A stretch of 64,000 nt of DNA from Prionace glauca (taxonomy: Eukaryota; Chordata; Chondrichthyes; Carcharhiniformes; Carcharhinidae). Positions within the stretch are counted from its first letter, which is position 1. Every line of letters begins with the position of its first letter. The stretch is from assembly GCA_037974335.1 (NCBI GenBank), contig CM075760.1:50796119-50860118 (forward strand), in the 5' to 3' direction. This document shows, one piece after another, positions 46,476-57,829 of the stretch. The notes beneath the pieces are model-generated. The model saw only the letters and a program-made list of their open reading frames with translations. It was not told where the DNA came from and searched no databases. A program made the position numbers and the translations under genes.

Positions 46476-47091
46476 TGTAGATTTATTGCTGTATAACAAT
46501 CCTGCGTTACTTCCCAGTCTGCAACTGTCATAATCAATATTAGGGAGATTTCCTTGTTTGCGTCTGAATTGGAAAAGTCGCATGTAAAGAATCAAAAAGA
46601 AAATAAGAGAGCGATAGGCAAGAAAGGGCTGATGACACAAAATGCTGATACGGGTTAAAATCTGGCTGTTAATGGGGGAAAAATTATTGTTTCCACCGAC
46701 ACAAATATTTCGCAGTTCCGGGTTCAAATCTCTGCTTCAATGGCAAGAAAACATTTAATTAAATGAAATAGTAAACTCTCCCACCCCCAGTGAAGTGGAG
46801 GCAGTTTTCACTCAGAAACCAGTAAGTGTGAGTTTAACAATGTGGGAAGGAGAAAGACTCAGTTTGAGCGGTGACATTGCGGGAGGAATGGAGAGCTGGA
46901 CTTCACCCAGAAAAGCAGCAAATTTAAAATCAATGGCGCCCAACGTTGGATGGCCCATTAACGGTGATAATTTAATGTTATTCAGCAGAATTACCACAAT
47001 GTTCTTTGTTCTTTGTTCTAAGATGGTTTATCACAGATTGATGCTAAAACTTTGAATGGAGTGAACTGCAGTAACATTGAATGCAGTAGAA

Positions 47092-47400
47092 AGGACAGCA
47101 CGGTGGCACAGTGATTAGCATTGCTGCCTCACAGCGCCAGGGACTCAGGTCCTCGGGTCACCGTCTATGCGGAGTTTGCACGTTCTCCCCGTCTCCCCGA
47201 GGGTTTCCTCCAGGTGTTCCGGTTTCCGTTTCAAAGATGCGTGGGTTAGTTTGATTAGTGGGTTAGTTGGCCATGCTAAATTGATCCTAGTGTCAGAGGG
47301 ATTAGAAGGGGAAATATGTGGGTTTACGGGGAATAGGGCATGGGTGGGATTGTTGTGGGTGCGGGCTCGATGGGCTGAATGGCCTCCTTCTGGAGGAATC
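47092..47400 (+). mobile_element. tRNA-headed SINE, nearly full length
   Basis: CAGCACGGTGGCACAGTGAT head, body with CCTCCAGGTGTTCCGG, and 3' region GGCTCGATGGGCTGAATGGC. 46480-47090 and 47400-47790 show no other gene. Confidence 0.85.
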
Positions 47401-47793
47401 AAAAAAGGTAATGGAAATATACGTTGTTTTGGATGAAGCAGAGTGTCAACTAAATGTATTTTCACTGCCATGTAAAGGCGGACCTGACATCTGCACTGAA
47501 ATGTGATGAGGTTGGGAAAACTCAGGGTGTTACATGGCATGTGTGCATCAGGAAACAAAGATAAAGCTTCACCTCCATCACCTTTCATTAACATTGGGAA
47601 TGTTTAAAAATAGAGGAAGTTTTTTTTTAAAAAGTGGAATCCAACAAGGAGGAAATATAACAACATCTGGCAGGGTGGAAATTGCGATAGGTATTTGATC
47701 TGCAGCAGTTTGTGTGAATTGATGCTTGAAGTCAGCGCGAGACAAAATGCAGTGCCCATTAGCAGACAGCACAGAAAACCAGCAATGGGATCC

Positions 47794-47866
47794 TGCCGAA
47801 ACCCGGGATTGAACCAGGGACCTTTAGATCTTCAGTCTAACGCTCTCCCAACTGAGCTATTTCGGC
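47794..47866 (-). tRNA. tRNA-Phe (GAA)
   Basis: 73 nt on the minus strand. The acceptor GCCGAAA/TTTCGGC is perfectly paired; the D arm is GCTC...GAGC. The anticodon stem-loop is TTAGA-CTGAAGA-TCTAA with anticodon GAA, and the T arm is CCTGG-TTCAATC-CCGGG. It is essentially the vertebrate tRNA-Phe; the only change I note is A at position 57. No intron. A TTTT terminator lies about 16 nt downstream on the minus strand (AAAA at 47775-47778). Looks functional. Confidence 0.95.
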
Positions 47867-48353
47867 TAACTGGTAAAGTAGGAGCTTCCGTCTCCCAAAT
47901 ATCTAAGAGAGCAATGATTTCTGCCTATTCGTTAATGCATTCATTTTCAGGTGTTCATTTGATTTGCTTTAAACGTCATGAATACTTTTTTTTCCTCAAA
48001 CATATTATTACAAGACTTTAATGCAGTGGGAAACATCATTATTCAGTTTGACAGGAGGAACCAGCAGAGACAATGTAATATTAATTACTGTGGGCAAAAG
48101 ATGGGCTTCTGGAGCCAGTCGAGTTGTTTCTCCAGTAAACCGGATCTGCTTGCCCTGAGGGCATCACCGTGTTCCTGTAGTACCGTGGTTATCACAAGAC
48201 CCAGAGTAATTCTGCAAATATCTGGTGAGAAATGGGAATGATGGGATGCGTACACGATCCGATTTCAGCTTCAGTTAGAAAAATCAAGCACATCACCTTA
48301 AATCTTGGGCAGGCAATACAGTTTCACTGTTTGTAATCCTGTTATTTATATCA

Positions 48354-48480
48354 TGATATGGAGACGCCGGTGTTGGACTGAAGTGGGTACAGTAAGCATT
48401 CTCACAACACCAGGTTAAAGTAAAACATAATAATTTGAATTACAAGCTTTTGGATCGCTGTTCCTTCATTAGAGTGTTTA
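48354..48480 (+). mobile_element. Penelope-like terminal-repeat fragment
   Basis: GATATGGAGACGCCGGTGTT, TCTCACAACACCAGGTTAAA and TTCCTTCATTAGAGTG match the terminal arms at 36489-37320. Confidence 0.65.
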
Positions 48481-48656
48481 ATTCGGCAATCAGAAATTCA
48501 CTATGTGTGTGTGCTCTCGAAAGGGGCCACTGACACACACTGCTTTACCCCAGCAAATTGTTCAGTTGGTAATGTTTCTGTTCGTTGTTCTTGACGAAAA
48601 CGACACAGTACACAAACCTTCAATCTGAGCTGTGAGACCAAAACACAAATCCACTT

Positions 48657-48738
48657 TGGCGGTGGTGGGATTCGAACCCACGCCTCTGAAGAGACTAGAG
48701 CTTTAATCCAGCACCTTAGACCGCTCGGCCACACTACC
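48657..48738 (-). tRNA. tRNA-Leu body with anticodon AAA
   Basis: 82 nt, the length of tRNA-Leu(AAG), with the long variable arm of a type II tRNA (CTCTTCAGAG region). The A box TGGCCGAGCGG and B box GGTTCGAATCC are normal, and a TTTT terminator follows (AAAA at 48640-48643 on plus). The anticodon stem CTGGA/TCTAG is paired and the loop is TTAAAGC, so the anticodon (48704-48702) is AAA, where the Leu(AAG) parent has AAG. The acceptor stem has one A-C mismatch. It is either a mutated pseudogene or a mis-coding tRNA. Confidence 0.85.
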
Positions 48739-49139
48739 ACGTGAAACACTGTTACAATAATGTCATTTGAGATAATGTTACTGAAATTCATTAAAAGCAA
48801 TGGAACTTGGAAAGACCATCAGGAGGACTGAGCCTGCTCCTTCACTGATTCAGGTAAGTCTGAACTGAGTAAGAAACAGAAATCATCTCACATCAGAAAC
48901 ACAATGAGCTGCACAAAGTAACATGCAGTGAAGGACTGGCATCATTTAAACTATCCTTAAACTTGTCTCTTCCCAATTTCCTGCCAGAAATGACAAGAGA
49001 ATCGCCTGCTGAATGTGCTCAGGATCTGAACTTAATGACACGCGGCGAAATTATGTTTTATATGTTCATCCAAGCAATGACTTACATTTATATTCACAGT
49101 TTGGGTGGAAGCAATAAATTTTCAATTTCAGACCAGTAA

Positions 49140-49198
49140 TCCGAACATCAGGGAAAGAGTCAAACTCTAACCACCAGACCAGCAGCTTACAGCGTGTT
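49140..49198 (-). pseudogene. tRNA-like relic (5' half)
   Basis: On the minus strand CTGGTCTGGTGGTTAGAGTT resembles the tRNA-Glu A-box region; the rest does not fold as a tRNA. Confidence 0.3.
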
Positions 49199-49712
49199 TA
49201 GAATTTAGTTTACCCACGCTGCTTTTGTTATTTTACTTCTCACACCAGACCACTTTCATCACAAACAGCTTTCTCCTGCAAAATGACGCCTTCTGCTTCA
49301 AAACCATCGATGTATTTGGCCAATGAAAACATGCGCGAACACTGCAGTGTAATAACCACTTTTGCTTCTGACGTTTCGAAACGGGACAAAACTCTTTTCA
49401 ATGCAGAGTGAGGGAAATGGTTTATTTTTCAGTGTCAATATAATCGGTGAAATCTGACTCATTTTACCCATTTTAAAAGCTGACTCATTAGCAGACAGAT
49501 TTTACATTGCAACAACATCTCAATCGTTCGTAGTTTGCAGTCTATCACTGTCCTTCTGTTTCTGTGTCTGTTCTTGAACTGTTCCGCATGTGAAATTTCC
49601 AGCTCTGATATAAACTTGCAAACCTCACTCGGCTGATTCTAATAGACCTGCTTTCGATCAGAGAGTAAATCAAATCATTATTAATGGTTTGCTGAGATCA
49701 AATGATCTTATT

Positions 49713-49776
49713 TTCCTCGGCGGGAATTGAAACTACACATCAGTGGGGAAGTGCTGAACACACTGGACTACAGGGA
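49713..49776 (-). pseudogene. tRNA-Glu-like relic
   Basis: On the minus strand it runs from TCCCTGTAGTCCAGTG to GTTTCAATTCCCG and GAGGAA. It has an A-box-like and a 9/11 B-box-like element, but is only 64 nt long and the stems do not pair. A decayed tRNA. Confidence 0.4.
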
Positions 49777-49974
49777 AACCAGTGAACAGTGTTTTTCAAA
49801 CTGACTTAACATATATCCCTTAGCTTCTTGTTTTGATCGCAGGTAGTTCTGACTTCTGACACGTTCCTATTTCAAAATGTCCTGTTTGGATGGAACATGA
49901 TTGCCTAGTTCAGCCAATGACAACACGGATTGAGCTGGGCCATGGAATTGATAGTGAGGTGAAATGGTCTCATA

Positions 49975-50395
49975 AACTGCTGAAGTTTAGAAGTGAGGGG
50001 GGAATCTGATCGAGGTATACTCAATTCTAAATGGATTGATGAAGTAAAGCTAGACCAAAACGTTCTTATGGGGCAATCTAAAACAAGAGGTCACGTGTAC
50101 AGTTTGAGAGCCGGTAAATTTAAAACTGAGATGAAGAGGAACTACTTCTCGCACATGGTGGTGCATTGGTGGAACTCGCTGCCCCAGAGCGCGGTGGAGT
50201 CTGAATCATTGCATGATTTCAAGAAGGGAGAGATTTATTTCTGATAAAGGAAACACATTAAAGGGATGTGGAGAAGATGTGGGGAGGTGGATTTCACATC
50301 AAGGAGATGTTAACCATGATATGATAGAATAGTGGAGCTAGACCAAAGGGCTGAATTTACCTCCATCGGCTTTGAATTCCTTTGTTCCAATGTTT
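49975..50395 (+). mobile_element. Old CR1-type LINE 3' end
   Basis: The frame 49993-50244 includes TRGHVYSLRAGKFKTEMKRN and HWWNSLPQSAVES, the C-terminal signature of CR1 ORF2, followed by a 3' UTR ending near 50395. Confidence 0.75.
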
Positions 50396-50559
50396 CGATT
50401 TATAAGGTTCAATTTTCCAGCCCACCAACTTGATTACTGCGATTCTATTCAAATATATGTACAATACATCCTCTGTTTCCCTTGTAACCGCCTCATTTCT
50501 GGTGTAATCATTCTGTGATTTCCTGCTTCCCTCATATATTTTCTCCAAGTTTCCACCCA

Positions 50560-50945
50560 ACCAGATGTTGTTACGTTCTCCCCGGGAGCATCCTGGCAAA
50601 TCTTTTCTGCACTTTTTCTAGTTTAATACTATCTGTTCTATAACAGAGTGACCAGAACTATACACAGTATTCCAATGTCTAGTACAACTCCTGCATTCAA
50701 TACCCTGACCAGTGAATCTCAGCATTCAGAGAGCAGTAATTGCCATAGATCAGCTCTCCCAACGAAATCCAACAATTGTGTTGACTTTAAATCTTACGTT
50801 TAAGTTGAGGTGAACCCACGTCTTTCAGAAAATCTCTGCCAACTTTGGCACAAACCCTTAGTTGTTAGCCAAGAATTCTTTGTAGGATTAACTTGGGAAC
50901 AGTTTTACTGTTATCATTTCTGGAACCTAGGTCAATGCAGAGTGG
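50560..50945 (-). mobile_element. Old CR1/L2-type LINE fragment
   Basis: ATCTTTTCTGCACTTTTTCT and CAGAGTGACCAGAACTATAC read, in reverse, as the C-terminal RT region. No frame survives. 50945-51100 has nothing recognisable. Confidence 0.5.
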
Positions 50946-51101
50946 TCTGTCTGGTTTTATCATTGACTCTTCCGTAGCAATGTGACACAACTGAGTAGTT
51001 TGCTCAGATAGAGAGTTTTGAATCTAGAGTATTACCTCTGTTCTGCAGAACAAGTAACTATATTCTGTCTGTATTATAGCAGTGCTGTAATAAAGTCAGT
51101 T

Positions 51102-52868
51102 AAGAACATAAGAACATAAGAACATAAGAAATAGGAGCAGGAGTAGGCCATCTGGCCCTTCGAGCCTGCCCCGCCATTCAATAAGATCATGGCTGATCTG
51201 TCGTGACTCAGCTCCACCTTCCCGCCCTCTCCCCATAACCCTTAATCCCTTCTCTTATCAAAAACCCATCAACCCGTTTCTTAAAAATATTTAGCGAGGC
51301 AGCCTCCACCACTTCAACGGGCAGAGAATTCCAGAGATTCACCACCCTTTGAGTGAAGAAGTTCCTCCTCAACTCTGTTCTAAACCGCCCCCCCCCCTTT
51401 ATCTTGAGGCTGTGCCCCCTAGTCCTACTGTTTTTTTTGAGCGGGAACAGTCTCTCCACCTCTATCCTATCCATCCCATTCATCATCTTATACGTCTCAA
51501 TGAGATCTCCCCTCATTCTTCTAAACTCCAACGAGTACAAGCCTAGTTTATTCAGCCTCTCCTCATAGCTCAATCCCCTCAATTACGGTATCAGCCGAGT
51601 AAACCTCCTCTGCACTCCCTCCAGGGCCAAAACATCCTTGCGCAGGTGCGGCGCCCAAAACTGCACACAGTACTCCAGCTGCGGCCTCACCAATGCCCTA
51701 TACAGCTGCAGCAAGACCTCCCTACTTTTATATTCAATCCCCCTCGCTATGAAGGCCAGCATCCCATTCGCCTTCCTGACCACCTGCTGCACCTGCAAGC
51801 TGGGTTTTTGCGACTCATGCACAAGGACCCCGAGGTCCCTCTGCACCGTCGCCTGCTGCAGTTTTTCGCCCCGTAAGTAATAGTCCTTCCTACCATTCCT
51901 CCTACCAAAGTGGACCACCTCACACTTGCCAACATTAAATTCCATTTGCCATTTCCTGGCCCATTCGCCCAGCCTATCTAGATCCTTCTGCAGACTCTCC
52001 ACACCCTCCGCACAATTTGCCTTTCCCCCAATCTTGGTGTCATCAGCAAATTTCGACACCCTGCACTCGGTTCCCTCCTCCAGATCATCTATATAAATGG
52101 TAAATAGCTGAGGCCCCAGCACCGACCCCTGGGGCACCCCACTAGTCACCAACCGCCAATCCGAATAGCATCCATTGACCCCCACACTCTGCCTCCTATT
52201 TGACAACCAATCCTCTATCCACGCTAACACCCTACCCCCAACTCCATGTCCCCTGACGTTCTGCAATAACCTCTTGTGAGGTACCTTGTCAAACGCCTTC
52301 TGAAAATCCAGAAAGACCACATCCACCGGCTCTCCTCCATCCACTGCCCTAGACACATCCTCATAGAACTCCAGTAAATTTGTCAGACACGACTTCCCTT
52401 TAATGAAACCGTGTTGCGTCCGCCCTATCAAGCAATTCCCCTCAAGATGCCTCGCTATTTCCTCCTTAATGACGGTTTCTAACATTTTACCTACCACAGA
52501 CGTTAAACTAACCGGCCTATAATTCCCCGCCTTTTGCCTGGCACCCTTCTTAAACAACGGCGTAACATTAGCCGTTTTCCAATCTTCCGGCACTTCCCCG
52601 GAATCCAGCGACGTCTGGAAAATAACCACCAAGGCATCCACTATCACCTCCGCCATTTCTTTCAGAACCCTCGGATGCATTCCATCCGGTCCTGGGGACT
52701 TGTCCACAATCAGCCCCTCCAGTCTGTCGAGCACCACCTTTCTAGTAACAGTAATGTCATTAAGACCCTCCATTCCTACCACCTTTCCATCGCTAACACC
52801 CGGCAAATTATTCACGTCCTCCTCCGTGAAGACAGAAACAAAGACAAAAACAAAGAAGTTATTCAAGA
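51102..52868 (-). mobile_element. CR1-B LINE, 5'-truncated, RT domain almost intact
   Basis: The tail (AAGAACATAAGAACATAAGA) is at 51102. ORF2 is open on the minus strand 52866-51583, holds one stop (TAA at 51585-51583, normally GAG), then is open in the same frame to 51208. It contains SPGPDGMHPR, YRPVSLTS, VVFLDFQKAFDKVPH, KFADDTKIGG and the C-terminal domain. The G run is ten G, keeping frame with one extra Gly. A 12-bp in-frame tandem duplication near 52845 changes FFVSVF to FFVFVFVSVF. Confidence 0.95.
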
Positions 52869-54684
52869 TAAAGACAATATGGTGATGGGAGTTTGATTAT
52901 CTGATGTATGAAACCACAAGAATCAATATTTAGGGTCAACAAGATGAACAAGGAAACACATCAGGATCCAAAACTCCAGCTGGATATTCACAGGAGATTC
53001 TGTTATCTAACAACTTGAGTGGACAGAGCAGAGGGAGGTGTCAATTATAAGAAACCTCCCAAACGTTTGTAAGTATATTTCAAATGTTGACATGTCCCAA
53101 CTCCCAATTTACATTAAACTGAAATCAATGAAAAAGACAGACAGTTGGGGTGTAAACAGTGCAAGGCCCACATGTACTAAGAAACCAAATCCAGGGACCA
53201 CTGACACCGAGATACAGAATCCAGGGAACATTTGCACTTTGAAGTTGATTATTCAAGTAAAAGTTGTTTGCAATTAATCCCCAATGTTAAATTAAATCTA
53301 CAAGATTTAACTATCCGGCCAGAATGAACATTCTAATTGGTAAATTCAAACGATTCATTAACCATTAAAAGGTAGAAAGGTAACAAGTTAGAAAGATTTA
53401 AAAAAAAGTTTGAATTAACAGTGATTGACAGGAGAGGAGAAAGCTCATCTTTAAAGTGAAATAGATTTCTCAAAGTTTCTTCGGTTGATCAGCCAAAGAC
53501 GTGAAATGAGAATCGGGTGAGGTGGATAACATGTTCACAGAATGGCTACTCAGAACCTTTATTTTAACCCTTTCAACTTACATTTGGTTAACACAATTTA
53601 GCCTCAGTGTTGAACTATACTTGGTTAACTTAATTGTCTGATTGGCCCCTGACACCTATTAACATCTCCTGATGTCTGAGTATAAAGGTTTACTGAATAA
53701 ATGAGACAGCTTCCCCAACTTAATGTAACTTGTGAAAACCATAAATGTTTTGTGAGCTCCAACTTATCTTTGTAGGTTAGCTGGAAAACATAATTTGACA
53801 GTTCTCATGATTTATGACCAGCGTACATAAAATCATTGTATTTATTATATTAACACATTACAAACTTTGTGTTACAGTTGTATTACAAGTCTGATAAGCA
53901 GATCTATTGATTAAGTGCTGATTCTTCAATTGTCTCAGAATGGAAGTTCTTCACTTCACTAATGAGGATATTATCCCGAGGGTCCCGTCTGCTCTCTCAG
54001 GCAGAGATGAATGATCACACAGCTTCTATTTGGAAGGAGAGCAGTGCTGAGATCGATATTGCCCCTTACCCAATCTCCCTAAAAACAGAACACTGCCCCT
54101 AATCACATTGCTGTTGCGATTTACCCGCTGAAACCAATATCACCCCTCACCCAATCTCTCATTTGACGTGACGCCAGAAGGTTAAGATTTATGATGCGAG
54201 AACTCTTTGCCTATGTGAGTGGTGTGAGTGATTATTTTAAGTAAATAGAAATTCCGTGACAGGAAGATGCACTGCCTGAGAAAGGCGATGGGATTTCGGA
54301 ACGTTCCAGTGCTGGTAGAAGGAGGCACATTGACTCTGGAGGGTCAAACTGTAAATGCACCCACCTCCCATTGCTGTGATGTTTGCTAAGAATCCCGCTG
54401 ATTTTAAATGTGCGCATATCCCAAAATCCAGAAGGGTAAATTGGGAAATTTTTTGTTCATGTTTTATGTTTTCAACTTGATATGATGTGAGAAAAGAAAA
54501 ACTGCACAAATCAGTGGGACACTGCGCAGCCTTGTTATAATCAAGTAATGAATCACATTTTTAACTTGAAACAAACACACAACAAGAATGATTACAATAC
54601 ACTACAATAATTCACCTAACTGCAATCATGGCGACATACATACAGAATCTCAAGATTAATTCCTGATCCCAGCTCTCTACGTTG

Positions 54685-54800
54685 CTGAACTCAACTCTGA
54701 CAAAGGGTCATCCAGGCTCGAAACGTCGGCTCAATTCTCTCTCCATAGATGCCGTCAGAACTGCTGAGACCTTCCAGCATTTTCTGTTTTAGCGTCTCCA
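54685..54800 (+). repeat. Dispersed repeat of unknown class
   Basis: GACAAAGGGTCATCCAGGCT, CGAAACGTCGGCTC and CTTCCAGCATTTTCTGTTTT are phrases I recall from abundant cartilaginous-fish repeats. 52870-54680 otherwise shows no gene or repeat I can name. Confidence 0.45.
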
Positions 54801-55057
54801 CTTTTGTGACATATTTATCACACACAGATCTTTTTCCTCTTTGGGAAAACCAGCTTCAGTTCGGCAAAGCGTTTCTTTTCTGTTAGAGAACAGAATATAA
54901 CTTATGGTGCAAAAGGAAGCCTTTCAGCGTACCTTGTCTGGACCAACCAACGAACTGGGGAAAAAAAGAAACTGGCCGTGCATTATAACCCGGCTTTCCA
55001 GCAGCTGCTCCCTAACCTTGCACGTTACATTTGAGACAATTTACCTTCAACTCACTG

Positions 55058-55216
55058 GCCGGAATTCTCCGACCACTCAGCCGCCGCGGGAAGTGCTATA
55101 TTGTTCACTAGCGCCGGGATTCTCTGTTCTCGCCCCATCAATGTGAATTCCTATGACGCCCCGCGTCGGCAGAATCCCGGGGTGAGGTGTGCTTCAGGCG
55201 GGGCTGGAGAATCCCA
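55058..55216. mobile_element. Small element with imperfect terminal inverted repeats (MITE-like)
   Basis: Ends TGGCCGGAATTCTCCGACC and GGCTGGAGAATCCCACCAG are imperfect inverted copies around a GC-rich middle (CCCCGCGTCGGC). It lies about 390 bp upstream of the V-gene start. Confidence 0.4.
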
Positions 55217-55605
55217 CCAGCATTAACTGCCAGAGAATTCAGACCAATGTGTTGAAATCCACCATCAGATCTACAAACATGTTGGCTGTTTCCACTTCTT
55301 TCAACCCTCACACCTGCAGCTCCCTCAACTAGTTAGGCTCTAAGCTGCCCAATTTTTACAAAAGTAAATTTTCCCCCAGACTACTGATTAGGCTCAATGA
55401 GGAATACACTGTGTGTTTTCCGTTGTAGGTCAAGTGATCTCTGATCGTCATTGAATTGTTTTCTCAATAAGATTGAGTTTTGCATGAGTGAGAGGGGCAG
55501 CGATTCGTGGAAGTCAGAAAAGTGACTGAACTGATAAGAACCCACTGGCGGGATTATTACTTCTCCGCCCTCCTGATTTGAAGCAATTAACGTTGAACAG
55601 CCGCC

Positions 55606-55651
55606 ATGAGGGTATTCAATACCTGGTTTGTGCTGACAGTGATTATTGTCG
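55606..55651 (+). CDS. TCR-type V gene, leader exon (L-PART1)
   Basis: ATG in good context (GCCGCCATGAGG) starts a 46-nt exon encoding MRVFNTWFVLTVIIV, a hydrophobic signal peptide. It ends with donor G|GTAAGG in phase 1. Length and phase are those of antigen-receptor V leaders. It joins the V exon at 56487 across an 835-bp intron. Confidence 0.92.
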
Positions 55652-55906
55652 GTAAGGATACCCTTTTATCCATGTCACGTTCAAACTAAAACGTCTGTAA
55701 CATTTCCCAAGTATGTTTCACATTCTTCTGTCTGCCCAACTCCTCTCTGTTTTGGTCCCATTTTCTCTGCTATCTATTTTCTACTTCTCCTTCTGTACCC
55801 CCACCCTTTTTGCCGCCACGCCATACGGGTTGGCACAGCCACCACCTTCCATTTCGCACATCTTTCAAGATGCAGTCTCCAGGATCATTGCAAACTCCAC
55901 GATGTG

Positions 55907-56230
55907 GGCGGCACGGTAGCACAGAGGTTAGCAATGTTGCTTCACAGCTCCAGGGCCCTGGGTTCGATTCTCGGCTCGGGTCACTGTCTGTGTGGAGTTT
56001 GCACATTGTCCTCGTATCTGCGCGGGTTTTCTCTGAGTACTCCGATTTCCTCCCACAGTCCAAAGATGAACGGATTAGGTTGATTGGCCATGCTAAGAAA
56101 GTACCCCTTAGTGTCCAGGGTTAGAGAGATTAATGGGTATGAAAATGTAGGGATATGGGGGTAGGGTCTGCGTGGGATTGTGTTCGGTGCAGACTCGAAG
56201 GGCCTCTTTCTGTCACTGTAGGTTTCTACG
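55907..56230 (+). mobile_element. Full-length tRNA-headed SINE in V-gene intron
   Basis: GGCGGCACGGTAGCACAGAG head, B-box-like GGTTCGATTCTCGGC, body TCCCACAGTCCAAAGATGAA and tail GTAGGTTTCTACG. It accounts for much of the 835-bp leader intron and lies in the same orientation as the gene. Confidence 0.88.
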
Positions 56231-56486
56231 ATCAACGTAGGCTGTTCCCATTTGCCGTCCGTACATTGCCCCGTCCTCCCCCCACATGCCCGGATTCCAT
56301 TCATGCATTTCACCAGCATCTACCTCACTTGTTGCCTGGTGCTTCTTCTTACATTTCCAGACCCCACAGGCCGCTCCCCTGTATATTATTCCTGCGTGTG
56401 TTAATCCCACCACCGCATAAAGTACTGATATTATTTGATTGCCCGATTTAATATTCCGTCTTCTCCTTCCTGAAAATTTGTTACAG

Positions 56487-56796
56487 ATCAGTCCGATGGA
56501 GATTCAATTACTCAGCTCCAGTCTTCCGTCAGCAAGCCAGAAGCTGAGGCGGTGACTATAAAATGTACCTACAACACTGGACGGACCTATTATTCTTTAT
56601 ATTGGTTCCGGCAACAAGCGGAACAGGAGCTACAGCTTATTGTGTGGAGAAACTCCTGGGATACAACTGAACAGAAAGGAGAAAATTTAGGAATCCTATT
56701 CCTTTCCAGACTCGAAAGCAGCAGCAGTTTAACGAGTTTAACCATTTTCGGACTGCAGCTGACAGACACTGCCGTCTATTACTGCGCTCTCAGACT
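56487..56796 (+). CDS. TCR alpha/delta-type variable segment (V exon)
   Basis: Acceptor TTGTTACAG, then DQSDGDSITQLQSSVSKPEA. The Ig V fold is complete: first Cys in AVTIKCTYNTG, conserved Trp in LYWFRQQAEQELQLI, FR3 LTIFGLQLTDTAVYYC with the second Cys, and junction CALR. There are no stops. WFRQ with LQLI and the CAL junction favour TRAV/TRDV over IgHV, and the 23-type recombination signal that follows agrees with V segments of the alpha/delta locus. As germline DNA it must join a (D)J segment; no J or C exon is seen in the window. IgH V also has a 23-spacer, so class rests on the framework sequence. Confidence 0.9.
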
Positions 56797-56835
56797 CACA
56801 GTGATGGAAAACAGTCTCACCCCGTACATAAACTG
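56797..56835 (+). other. V(D)J recombination signal, 23-type spacer
   Basis: The perfect heptamer CACAGTG (56797-56803) directly follows the V coding end. The nonamer ACATAAACT starts after 22 bp (7 of 9 to ACAAAAACC), or CATAAACTG after exactly 23. No other V-flanking signal is seen in the window. 56840-57825 holds nothing recognisable. Confidence 0.88.
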
Positions 56836-57829
56836 TCTATAGACTTTTTCTCAGAGACCCTGCCTGCTGGGGCGTCTAGAAACGTGGGACGTGCAGCCGC
56901 GATTAGCAAAGGCTCTGTCAGCCTCTCAAACATAAACTGAAAAGGAAACCACATTAACTTCAGGTTAAACTGTCACCCAACTGTTTCCCGGAGAAACAAA
57001 CTGCTGATTCCAATTGGATCGTCAAAGGCTTAACCTGCCATTCAAACCGTACATATTCGCTGTGATCTACAATCTATATTTAGATCAGCTGCAAGAAAGA
57101 CGTTCATGGTACTCAACCTTCATCAGACTGGCGGGAGATAGTTTATAGTCTGCAGATCAGGGTTCATGACGTTTGGGAAAATGAACTGATTGCAAAGAGA
57201 ATGAGATAATTGGGGAATACAGGCTACAGGCTGCGAGAGCTCCTCCTACTCCTGAGTGACAGGATAGGTGTTACAGAAAACTAGGTGGGGTTTCAGTATC
57301 CAGCCTCTTTGATGTCAGAGATAGATTCTCCGAGCTACAGGTAGATAGCTAAATCTACGTGCAACTCTGCATTATTGCACTGTCATTGAAAGTCTATGTC
57401 AGATATTATCATATAGACAGGCGAAGTCTAGTCGAAAATAGTTCAGGCAAGACCGCGTTTAACACTTATTTTAAAAGAAGCAGTGAAAATTGTTTAATTT
57501 ACTACAACCAAAATCAAGTACGATAATAACAACGATAACTGTGATATAAAGGCAGATATATTTTAGTGCGAATACCACCGAGTCAGAGCATAGAATCACA
57601 TATGTAGGTAAAGGAAAGAAAGCGGCTGGTGTATCAGATACAATGCTAACCATGATAACCGGCGAGTATGTAGAGGTGTAGTAATGACTCAGCCAGGAGT
57701 GTATTATAAACTCAGTGGGCTATAAACAAGGGAGTGATCTAATGCGTCCAGAAATGAGAAGAACCCATTGTCCAGCATAATAATGCAGGGATGTAGATTA
57801 CAAGATAAACAAGGACATGTTGTGGTATG

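Noticed and set aside
46655-46745. B-box-like GGGTTCAAATCTC suggesting another tRNA
   Set aside because: No A box, no acceptor pairing and no anticodon stem can be drawn.
46795-47055. 86-codon open frame near the tRNA cluster
   Set aside because: No recognisable domain, no splice signals, and composition like its surroundings.
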